From Watersipora subatra (taxonomy: Eukaryota; Bryozoa; Gymnolaemata; Cheilostomatida; Watersiporidae): 64,000 nucleotides of DNA. The notes beneath the pieces are model-generated. The model did no database searches. It was not told the origin of the DNA and saw only the letters and a list, made by a program, of their open reading frames with translations. The position numbers and the translations under genes were made by a program. Every line of letters starts with the position of its first letter. The stretch's first letter is position 1. The stretch lies in NCBI RefSeq assembly GCF_963576615.1, contig NC_088708.1, positions 44,379,196-44,443,195 of the forward strand. Reading direction: 5' to 3'. Positions 34,601 through 46,600 of the stretch are shown here, piece by piece.

Positions 34601-37600
34601 CCAACTGAACTTGGTTTGCTAGTAGGAGAAGCTGTTGCTGTATATGTTGTAAACTGCAAGAGAATCACTGTTTCATGGCCAGCTTGGAGGGTTGAAAGTG
34701 CAGTGCACTATATTAGGTTTATAAGTTGGAGGTGAGATGTACCAGGTTGAAGTGTTGGAGGGAAGGTGTACTATACCAGGTTGAAGTGTTGGAGGGAAGG
34801 TGTAATATACCAGGTTGAAGTGTTGAAGGAAAGGTGTACTATACCAGGTTGAAGTGTTGGAGGGAAGGTGTACAATACCAGGTTGAAGTGTTGGAGGGAA
34901 GGTGTACTATACCAGGTTGAAGTGTTGGAGGGAAGGTGTACTATACCAGGTTGAAGAGTTGAAGGGAAGGTGTACTATATACCAGGTTGAAGTGTTGAAG
35001 GAAAATAGTACTATACCAGATTGAAGTGTTGGAGGGAAGGTGTACTATACCAGGTTGAAGTGTTGGAGGGAAGGTGTACTATATACCAGGTTGAAGTGTT
35101 GAAGGAAAATAGTACTATACCAGGTTGAAGTGTTGGAGGGAAGGTGTACTATACCAGGTTGAAGTGTTGGAGGGAAGGTGTACTATACCAGGTTGAAGTG
35201 TTGGAGGGAAGGTGTACTATACCAGGTTGAAGTGTTGGAGGGAAGGTGTACTATACCAGGTTGAAGTGTTGGAGGGAAGGTGTAATATACCAGGTTGAAG
35301 TGTTGAAGGAAAGGTGTACTATACCAGGTTGAAGTGTTGGAGGGAAGGTGTACTATACCAGGTTGAAGTGTTGGAGGGAAGGTGTACTATACCAGGTTGA
35401 AGTGTTGGAGGGAAGGTGTACTATATACCAGGTTGAAGTGTTGAAGGAAAATAGTACTATACCAGGTTGAAGTGTTGGAGGGAAGGTGTACTATACCAGG
35501 TTGAAGTGTTGAAGGAAAATAGTACTATACCAGGTTGAAGTGTTGGAGGGAAGGTGTACTATACCAGGTTGAAGTGTTGGAGGGAAGGTGTACTATACCA
35601 GGTTGAAGTGTTGGAGGGAAGGTGTACTATATACCAGGTTGAAGTGTTGAAGGAAAATAGTACTATACCAGGTTGAAGTGTTGGAGGGAAGGTGTACTAT
35701 ACCAGGTTGAAGTGTTGAAGGAAAATAGTACTATACCAGGTTGAAGTGTTGGAGGGAAGGTGTACTATACCAGGTTGAAGTGTTGGAGGGAAGGTGTACT
35801 ATACCAGGTTGAAGTGTTGGAGGGAAGGTGTACTATACCAGGTTGAAGAGTTGAAGGGAAGGTGTACTATATACCAGGTTGAAGTGTTGAAGGGAAGGTG
35901 TACTATACTGGGTTGAAGAGTTGGAGGTGAGGTGTACTATACCACGTTGAAGAGTTGAAGGGAAGGTGTACTATACCAGGTTGAAGAGTTGAAGGGAAGG
36001 TGTACTACACTGGATTGATGAGTTAGAGGGAAGGTGTAATATATCAAGTTGAAGTGTTGGAGGGAAGGTGTACTATACCAGGTTGAAGTGTTGGAGGGAA
36101 GGTGTACTATACCAGGTTGAAGTGTTGGAGGGAAGGTGTACTATACCAGGTTGAAGTGTTGGAGGGAAGGTGTACTATACCAGGTTGAAGTGTTGGAGGG
36201 AAGGTGTACTATACCAGGTTGAAGTGTTGGAGGGAAGGTGTACTATACCAGGTTGAAGTGTTGGAGGGAAGGTGTACTATACCAGATTGAAGTGTTGGAG
36301 GGAAGGTGTACTATATACCAGGTTGAAGTGTTGAAGGAAAATAGTACTATACCAGGTTGAAGTGTTGGAGGGAAGGTGTACTATACCAGGTTGAAGTGTT
36401 GGAGGGAAGGTGTACTATACCAGGTTGAAGAGTTGAAGGGAAGGTGTACTATATACCAGGTTGAAGTGTTGAAGGGAAGGTGTACTATACTGGGTTGAAG
36501 AGTTGGAGGTGAGGTGTACTATACCACGTTGAAGAGTTGAAGGGAAGGTGTACTATACCAGGTTGAAGAGTTGAAGGGAAGGTGTACTACACTGGATTGA
36601 TGAGTTAGAGGGAAGGTGTAATATATCAAGTTGAAGTGTTGGAGGGAATGTGTACTATACCAGGTTGAAGAGTTGGAGGTTAGGTGTACTATACCACGTT
36701 GAAGAGTTGAAGGAAAGGTGTACTATACCAGGTTGAAGTATTAGAGAGAAGGTGTACTATACTGGATTGATGAGTTATAAGGAAAGTGTACTATACCAAG
36801 TTGATGAGTTGGAGGGAAGGTGTGCTATACCAGGTTGAAAAGTTGGAGGGAAGGTGTACTATACCAGGTTGAAGAGTTGGAGGGAAGGTGTACTCTTCGG
36901 GAACAACCAGATGTTTAGGCTTCAGATCTCTGATGAGTTTGTTAGCCTGTGCAAAGCTCAACCTTGTGTCAATGGGACAATGAACGACCTTCATGTACAC
37001 AGGCTGGTAAGGTGCCAATGCATCTATGTAGTTCACATCAGCATCTACAAAACAGTTCAAGAGCCTCTTTTTTAACTTCATTCCATCCAACGACCATCAA
37101 CGTCTGCAAATTCTCCTTTGAATAGGTCAATAGGAGGTGATGCCAGTTGTCCTTTGAAGCAATGTTTTAAAGTTACGCTATAAACATCCCATTTTGAAAA
37201 GCAATAATGCCGTTGTCCAATCAGAGACAGATGTGTAGTATGAGGAATAAATAAAACCATAGATGAATCGCATGAACGTTCTATAATATAGATCAGAACA
37301 GAAAGCACTCGACTTTCTATATTGTCCTACTATACAGACAACGTATTTTAGTTTTGTGGAAGCAGCTTATTACACTAGGTTTCTCAAAAAGATGTACACA
37401 AATCTCTAAAATACTCAAATCGTACCTCCAATCTGCCTTACCATCCATTACGTCCCTACTTCTCTAAAAAAACCACTCACCTTATACCAGACTCTAACAC
37501 CTTGCCCGTTTACATTATAGAACAGTGCTATGCAAAAAGAGCTTGTTCTTTCAATAAACATAATTTACTTTACTATTTTTTATTTCGTCTAATTATATCA

Positions 37601-40600
37601 ATTCTCCTTCAGTAACATGTTTCGCCCCGGTGCCAACTCCCACCTCTAAACCCACGCCTACAAATCTTCATTTCCTGCAACCCCTCAAATGGCTTCAGAA
37701 TGATTTCAACTGCCTACCAGTGAATATAACAGTGTTCTGCTTCTCCTTGCAATACAATGTCATCAAGTGTGTAATATCTCCACATCGAAGGGTTGGATGT
37801 CCACCGAATATCACACATGGTGTTCTGTATGAGTTGTTAAACTCACCACAAATGTTTGGGTATGCCTTCAACCAGCCTGACTTGATCAGCTAAAACACCG
37901 CACAGAAACTGGAAATCATGAGGCAGTCCGAGCCTTCCGCACTGAAACTATAATCGTTGTAAATGTTTTGCTTAAACCATACAGGCACTCATCGACATTT
38001 CTTGACATATAGATCAGACACTCAGAGAGTAACTCAGATGTCATAGTAAATGGTAAGATCTCATCCAGTTTGGTTGACACTTCCAGACCAGCCATACACG
38101 CGTCGCTTTCCTGTTCATATCTAAATTAACTACATAAATTAGGAGATCTAACTCTGTATCTAGTCTATATGATGTATAATCTTGTTACCTAACAACAGAA
38201 ATAAATTTCTACAAATTTTACAGTCTGTTGACTTGGATGACACTAGATTGAGTTCAACTCTAATTATTCATCTGGTCAAAACTAGAAATAAATATCATAT
38301 AATCCTAAAAATAGGGAAGGTTGTATAATCTAGAACAATGCTGTAAGTAATATGTAAGTTATATGTTTGAGCCAGACTGTAGGTACTGTAGCCACACTGT
38401 ACTGTTTTAGCTGGGATGTATGTATCATATCTAGCAATGCTCTCAGACTCCCTACATGTATGATACGTGTGGCAGGCTAAAGGCTGCTTCCTACCTCTGC
38501 ATGATGAAATGGAGGCTCTGGTAAGTAAACACTGGATGTCTTGGAAGAAGTTAACCTGAAAATCACACGAAAATGCATTGCTCTTAGGATTGGCAACACC
38601 AGGTGCCAAAACGGCCTTTTTAAAGAACATATAATTCAACTGACACACCCAAGTTTTCCAATTAGTGGCCATGATAGTCTAAAACGAACTCCACAGTTTT
38701 CTGTGGAGTTTGCTTTAGGCTATCATGACCACTTTCATTCCCATTGTTCTAACAATATGCTGTCCAATTGTCATGCAAACTAATTTTACTATATTTGAAC
38801 CATGACTAAACAAACCAATCAGAAGAGAATAATGTAAAGATTGCATGTGAAGTCGCCTGATCAAATCCAAGATGCGTGTTTAAACAAAATTGAACATGAA
38901 CCAAAAATGGTTGGCTTTAAGCTTTTCAGATTTCAACTGCATGGGCTCGCCTCTGCACTGATGTCAAAAAGCACAATCTGTTCGTTGGATGCTGAGTGGC
39001 CACCCATTAAGGCTAAATATGTTTTTAGATATTTGCTGTTTAAAATACTCAAATCATATCTTCAATCTGCCTGACTATCCATTACATTCCTACTTCCCCA
39101 AAAAACCACTCACCTGCCATTTAGGATATTCAAATCATATCTGCAATCTGCCTCACCATCCATTACATCCCTACTTCTCTAAAAACACTACTCACCTTAT
39201 ACCAGACTCCAACTCCTTGCCCGTTTACATTATAGAACAGTGCTATGCAAAAAGAGCTTTTTCTTTAAATACACATAATTTACTTTACTCATTTTTTGTT
39301 TTTGTGTCATGGTCTAATCTGCTTTAATTGGCATTTGACCGGCGCAAAGGAAGTTTTTATCTATTTAACATGTGAAAGGAAAAGAGAAGACGTTGACCCG
39401 CACGCATACAGAACTCCTGAAACTGAACAGAAGTGAAGCCACTTCTAGGAGTGTACAACAAACCATTCAGCGTAGATGTTGGAGTAGGCAAGGCTAGCCT
39501 CAGCTCTCTCTGATATGAAGTACATAGGGATGTGGGAGAAACCACATGTTTTCAGATGGTTGGCTAAGCATTCAAACATGTCGAATGTGATGCCGCAAGG
39601 AAGGCAAGGCAACAGGACATTTCCTCCCCTCTTGAGAGTGGCAGCTGTAAACAGAGAACTTACTAACATGTGTCAACAGTTTGGCAATGTAAGTCAAATG
39701 ACTGAGATTTCTAGCCATATCTATATATATATTTCTCAAAGTATGTCCATGTGTCGTATGTCTGTCTGCATTCCGGCTATAGCTATTATTAGAATAACTG
39801 CAGCTGAACAACAATGCTGACGCAATGTCATGAAGTACCGTCAGTAGAAGCCTAGCAGCTTACTACAATTTTCCATTGGCAATATGCCAGGCTAATAGTT
39901 TGAAAGTTACAGTTGTTTGACAAAGTTCTAAAACCTTTACAGTTGTTTTCATTTTTTTCTTAATGTATTTTAACTACACTTCTCTCATGATATGTAGTTA
40001 GAAAGTTAGAATGACAAATGTTGTTATATGTTAAATACAAAACAATTTTCTGTCCAGACTTTTTTATTACCCAGGCAACGCCGGGTAGCACAGCTAGTAA
40101 CTAAATATAACTAAAGGCTGGTACGCACTACATCCCAGTATGTCAGCTTCAATCCCACAATTAACTGTGATAACACTGTTCACACTATTATAAACCCATC
40201 TGTACTTACATCAGCAAATAGTCTGCAGCATAGCACACAATACGATATGGTCGTTGAAATGATGTGATACTAGTCTTGCAGTAACTGTTATGAAGAGAAA
40301 TATAGATTAATCAACCCACCACAGCCAATCACCACCAGTAAAGTGGTTTACATTGCACAGACTGTCATGGATGATCGGAGAAATACTGGGAAAGTTTACC
40401 AGCTGCGATGTTTCCAAACATCCGCGTTGCCTTGGTGATACCATCATTTTACGGTTTATTTAGTCAATGAATGATTACCAAGAGGACAATGCCAACATAT
40501 GGCAAATCAGTGTAAACCAGCGTTTAACTCTTCTAGTCAAGTGACAGACACATCTAGTCAAGTGACAGACACATATAGTCAAGTGACAGACACATCTAGT

Positions 40601-43600
40601 CAAGTGACAGACACATCTAATCAAGTGACAGACACATCTAGTCAAGTGACAGACACTTCTAGTCAAGTGACAGACACATCTAGTCAAGTGACAGACACTT
40701 CTAGTCAAGTGACAGGCATATCTAGTCAAGTGACAGACACATATAGTCAAGTGACAGACACATCTAGTCAAGTGACAGACACTTTCATTCAAGGTGTGTT
40801 TATACTTAAACGAAAAGATTCTCGATGCAATAAGAAAAATAAATTAGGTCAAAAATTTTCGGTCACTAACCAGAATTTTAACGTAATGAGAAATAATTAG
40901 GATTGATAACTTTGTGGTGCGATAATTCTTTTTGTGTAATAGATGAGCTTTTTAAAAAAGTTTGCAGAAAATTGCAAATGGCCTCAATTTTGAGTTGTGA
41001 CAATACAGAAAATCGTACAAGGAAACATCACCACGACCACTTATCAGGGTTTTTTCTGTAAAGTATGGCAAAGACTTCAAAGGAGGATGGACTGAAACTA
41101 TTCGCAGTGATGGGGAATCATTCATGTCTCATGTTTGCAGAAAATTGCAAATGGCCTCAATTTTGAGTTGTGACAATACAGAAAATCGTACAAGGAAACA
41201 TCACCACGACCACTTATCAGGGTTTTTTCTGTAAAGTATGGCAAAGACTTCAAAGGAGGATGGACTGAAACTATTCGCAGTGATGGGGAATCATTCATGT
41301 CTCAAGAACAACAAAGTGTCAGGTTATTACGACATGAATTACTGGCTGAACTGAGAGTCATAAAGTGCCAACAGAAGAGTTTCGAATTGTCTTTATTAAT
41401 TCACTGAGTACAATGCATATCATATCGTGCTGAGGATCATTGGTATAGACAAGAACATCAGCTAGTTCTAAACTCTTTGTTGATAAAAAGAAATCTATAG
41501 CATTTCTTCATCAATGGTTGCCATGGTTTTTAAAATTCAGTTATTTGTTTGATTCCGCAGCATACGCAATGACTATAGCCTGAATTTGCAGATATATAAA
41601 AGCTCACAAAAATTAGGCACAAGATAATTTTAACCACATGTTTCAGTGCTATTTCTAGGTCAAGGTATAAACACACCTTCAAGTGAATGACGCTTACTAT
41701 TAAGTAATGAAATCCTAGCTAACAGGTAAGATTCTTAGGTGCATAAACTCCAGTAAAATATATACACATCGCCTTACCTGCTGCCATGCAGAACTCTCTT
41801 ATCATAGAGTCAGGATTTTGCATAGGAGTTCTGGTGAGATTGGTAATAATCATAACATCAGCCCGTTTGAGTGATGTATGTTCCATGGGCTACAGAATGC
41901 AAATATTTTAAGCAATGATGTCCATTAAGCGCATTACAGTGCATAGCCTACAGAGGGTAAGGAACAGAAATGCAACATGTCGCGAACATACTGTAAGCTG
42001 CAGTGCTCAATGCACGAAAGCTGCAATGTGGAAAGATTGGACAACAAACAGTGTACTAATTGACTGCTTGTGCTACAGCTTGTAAAATACACAGGGAACA
42101 AAATGTAAGTTCTATATATTGCACTAGTTAAGGGGAATCTACTGCATCATGTAAGGTACACAGACTACAGCAAGCGAGACACTTAAGCCAATCATTTAAC
42201 GAACATAGGCTGCTATGAGTAAATAAATACACACTAGTAGATACATAGGATAAAGTATGCAAGACAAATAGGCCAAAGTTTATATGGTTCGCAGAGGTAA
42301 TTAACCTAGCAAAAATGTCTTATGATAAATGTTAATTCATGAATTCTTGATAATACAATTGCTAGAGTGATGAAGCTGTGAAGAATCAACACATGCACTT
42401 TGGGAGTTGTGCTCTTTCTAAAATTTGATCAGCATTTAGCCAGTTAATTCTCTACGTACTCAGGTTAATAACTATGTTAAATAGAGAATTGCATTTCAAT
42501 AGAAATAGTCAGAAAGTTATGTCCAGTACAATACAATCATATGCCATTGTATATGATTGTATTGTACTATAAATATGCTAGATGCTATGCTGTATGCTGA
42601 TATGCTCTATGCTGATATGCTGATGCTATTTGCAAGATGCTATGCTGCAAACATACAGGGTAAGTTGAAGTATTCAATTAAAATATAAGACAAACATGAA
42701 TAAAGTGAAAATGTGGATAGAAAAGTGTTTTTACAATAAAATGCCTTTTTCATAGCCTCTGAAGAGGGTGGAACAAGTAACACCTTCATCATAGCCTCTG
42801 AAGAGGGTGGAACAAGTAACACTTTCGTCATAGCCTCTGAAGAGGGTGGAACAAGTAACACCTTCGTCATAGCCTCTGAAGGAGGGGGGAACAAGTAACA
42901 CCTTCGTCATAGCCTCTGAAGAGGGTGGAACAAGTAACACCTTCGTCATAGCCTCTGAAGAGGGTGGAACAAGTAACACCTTCGTCATAGCCTCTGAAGA
43001 GGGTGGAACAAGTAACACCTTCGTCATAGCCTCTGAAGAGGGTGGAACAAGTAACACCTTCGTCATAGCCTCTGAAGAGGGTGGAACAAGTAACACCTTC
43101 GTCATAGCCTCTGAAGAGGGTGGAACAAGTAACACCTTCGTCATAGCCTCTGAAGAGGGTGGAACAAGTAACACCTTCATCATAGCCTCTGAACGGAGCG
43201 GAACAAGTAACACCTTCGTCATAGCCTCTGAAGAGGGTGGAACAAGTAACACTTTCGTCATAGCCTCTGAAGAGGGTGGAACAAGTAACACCTTCGTCAT
43301 AGCCTCTGAAGGAGGGGGGAACAAGTAACACCTTCGTCATAGCCTCTGAAGAGGGTGGAACAAGTAACACCTTCGTCATAGCCTCTGAAGAGGGTGGAAC
43401 AAGTAACACCTTCGTCATAGCCTCTGAAGAGGGTGGAACAAGTAACACCTTCGTCATAGCCTCTGAAGAGGGTGGAACAAGTAACACCTTCGTCATAGCC
43501 TCTGAAGAGGGTGGAACAAGTAACACCTTCGTCATAGCCTCTGAAGAGGGTGGAACAAGTAACACCTTCGTCATAGCCTCTGAAGAGGGTGGAACAAGTA

Positions 43601-46600
43601 ACACCTTCGTCATAGCCTCTGAAGAGGGTGGAACAAGTAACACCTTCGTCATAGCCTCTGAAGAGGGTGGAACAAGTAACACCTTCGTCATAGCCTCTGA
43701 AGAGGGTGGAACAAGTAACACCTTCGTCATAGCCTCTGAAGAGGGTGGAACAAGTAACACCTTCGTCATAGCCTCTGAAGAGGGTGGAACAAGTAACGCC
43801 TTCGTCATAGCCTCTGAAGAGGGCGGAACAAGTAACACCTTCATCATAGCCTCTGAACAGGGCGGAACATAGATATATATTGCAGCTGATCTAGCTATAT
43901 CTATATAGCCATATATATATAGCAGAAGGATATATGGCAGCTGTTAGAGCTTGTATTTATGTAAGTTCCAATGGCTATAAACAGGTATAAACAAGTATAA
44001 ACAACTCCAAGCAAGAGCGAACCAAAAGTTAATAACTGGCTACCACCAGTTTACAAGCATATGGTTATATTACTAGTACTAGCTGTAACTTGTCATATAG
44101 CTTCTTATTGTATTTCAAAAAGACTAAATTAATAAATGAAGGACCCACCCTTGGATGAGTAGTGAGTGTAGACGATCCGGCTATGTAGGTAACCCTTTCA
44201 TGATCTGAGTCTATAATCCAGTTGCAGCTGCCAATGCAGTAGCCTGAACTGATGGCCATGATGCTAAGCAGACCGTAGATGCTCTGCAAATATTTTTAGT
44301 TTCATAACTTTCATCTGACAATGACTTGAATGATATCTAAAGATGACAACTCATCATGCATATATTCCACAACAAACATAAATACATGAAATGAAATATA
44401 ATCACTGTTTGTTGTCTCTGACACCATATATTCAAACTGAACGTTGCCAGCATTGCTCCAACAGAATGAAAACAACACATGAATTATGTATAGAAATGTA
44501 TGAAATGAGCCAACTTGATATACATGTATATGTAAGGCAACTCTAACAAAACTAAGTATTTTTTTCCCAAACAGCACTGAAGGTAGCGAGGTAATGCATG
44601 AGGTTTGGGAAAATTACTTTCCAAGTCATGAAAGAACAAAGTAGAAGATATTTGATGAAATACTCACAACTGTATTGTGTTGAGTATTATTTAATAGAAG
44701 AGTCAAATAGAGGTAAACTAGAATGATAGTGTAGAATGTGACAAGTAAAGAGCATTCGCTAGTCAAAGTAATGTCAACACCAAACTGAATGAGTTTAGAA
44801 ACATGTCCTGGTCCTTGATGAGGTCTCAAGAAAAAGACGTTTTATTAAAGTGCGACTGTGATGTCATTATCTATGGTATATTCATTAGATAATACAGTGA
44901 TGCAAAGTAATAAATATATGCTAGCCAATTTATTATTTTTCTAAATTTTGGGAAATGTCAATTTTTAAAGAGCTCTGTGTTTTTAGTGTTTTCAGCCCAA
45001 GTGTCTTTGACAATCTATTCAGCTTTTGAAGCAAACACTGGAAAATCTGTTCAATGCCAGCAGCATTAACACGTAAAAACATGCAAGATCCACTAAACTA
45101 CTGTAACATATAGAATCTGCAAAAACCTCTGGTCATTTTTCTTGGCATATTTATGCACATACTTCTTATCAAATAAGATTTATCCCAATATGGTCCTGAT
45201 ACATGTGGCACTTGACTGTAACCAGATGTGATGAACTAGTTTGGTTTCATGAAATAGCTAAAGTGTACACACATCACTTGGTAGTTGTGTGAATAATTTT
45301 AAACCTACCTACAGATACTGGCTACATACTAGTATTACTTACATTTTTTTCGTTATAAGCAACTGTGTGCACCTTGGAGAGACATGAGTTAACATTAGCC
45401 TGTGTGTAGATTCGTCTCCATCTGTGGTTGGTGCTGAGGGCAGACAGCAGCTCAGCGGGAACTCCGCTATATAAATACAAACATAAACTTACACAGAAGA
45501 CACCATCAGAGAAGGCGCCAAATGAAACATGACAGTTCTCGTCCAGCCATGTCCTTAACATGTGCTGTCATAGAAAATGATTTTTGGACAATGATATGCC
45601 TCATAGATTCTTACAAAAAACTTAATGTTTAATTTAGCTGCAATGATGGCTTTCCAATTTAATTATTAATGCAATTACTCATTAAAACTAATTTGTCAAA
45701 TTGATGCATAATTTATTTCGAAGAAAAATTACTTGGTTAATTTAATTTTCAACCCAAATCTTTTTTAAACTAATTTGATACTTCTATGCATAATTTAGTT
45801 TCTACAGAAGTTAATTATTAAATTCACTTATTATGACAACTCATTTAATAAATTAAGGCAAAATTCAATTTTAAACAAAATTAAATTCAATAATTTAATT
45901 TAATTATTAATTCATTCATTCGTCGATTCAATAGTTTGATGATTAATTTGGACCAAAGTTAATTTGTTAACTAAATGATTAATTTTAATTATAACAAACT
46001 TAATTAGTTAATTTAATCAGTAATACAATTAATTTTCGAACTAATGTAGTAATTTAGTTCTTAATTGAACTTAAACAGAAAACATTTTTAATTTAATTAT
46101 TAGTACAAGTTCACAAAAAACCTAAATTAACTAATTTTGTTATAAATGCAATTTTAAACCACAAAATAATTAATTTAATTGCAATTTCTGCCAGTCATCC
46201 CAACTCTGCCAACGATCCAAGTGTCTGAACCAGTCCACCAATAATGACTTACTGGTACATTAAATACCAGTAATATCAGAATGCCATTCAGAGAAATGGA
46301 AGCAACCGGCGGTAGGAACAGGTCTGAGTATGTTTCTAACATTGTACTGCTAGAACAGATGTGCACTATGTGTAGGAAGTCCTCATTAAAGAATTGAACA
46401 CAAGTTGTCATGAGCCATTAACAAGGCTGCTACGAGAGATGCCATGGATTTCACCAACTGTGAAAGTAACCAGTAAGTAGCCAGAATAACTCCCCCATTA
46501 CATAATCACTCTGATATACATAGATGGGTTATTAATGTGTCTATGCGGTGGGATCATTGCAAAAAGAACTCTAGTTTGTTTTGAAAGTGCTACTTTCCAT

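Noticed and set aside
34690-36864. CRISPR-like or other spacer array
   Set aside because: Units are head-to-tail copies without unique spacers, and the sequence is an intron of an animal gene.
36791-36900. C-terminal extension of INTS9 exon 13 into the minisatellite as coding sequence
   Set aside because: The continuation has no similarity to INTS9, while exon 14 joins in phase from the first GTATAG donor.
40475-40900. Ser/Thr- or Cys/His-rich repeat proteins on both strands
   Set aside because: A 21-base tandem repeat opens both strands; no independent coding evidence.
42867-43847. Long minus-strand open frames (up to 326 codons) with a 13-residue repeat
   Set aside because: They arise because the 39-base minisatellite unit is a multiple of three with no stop in several frames. 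They lie in an INTS9 intron and have no gene signals.
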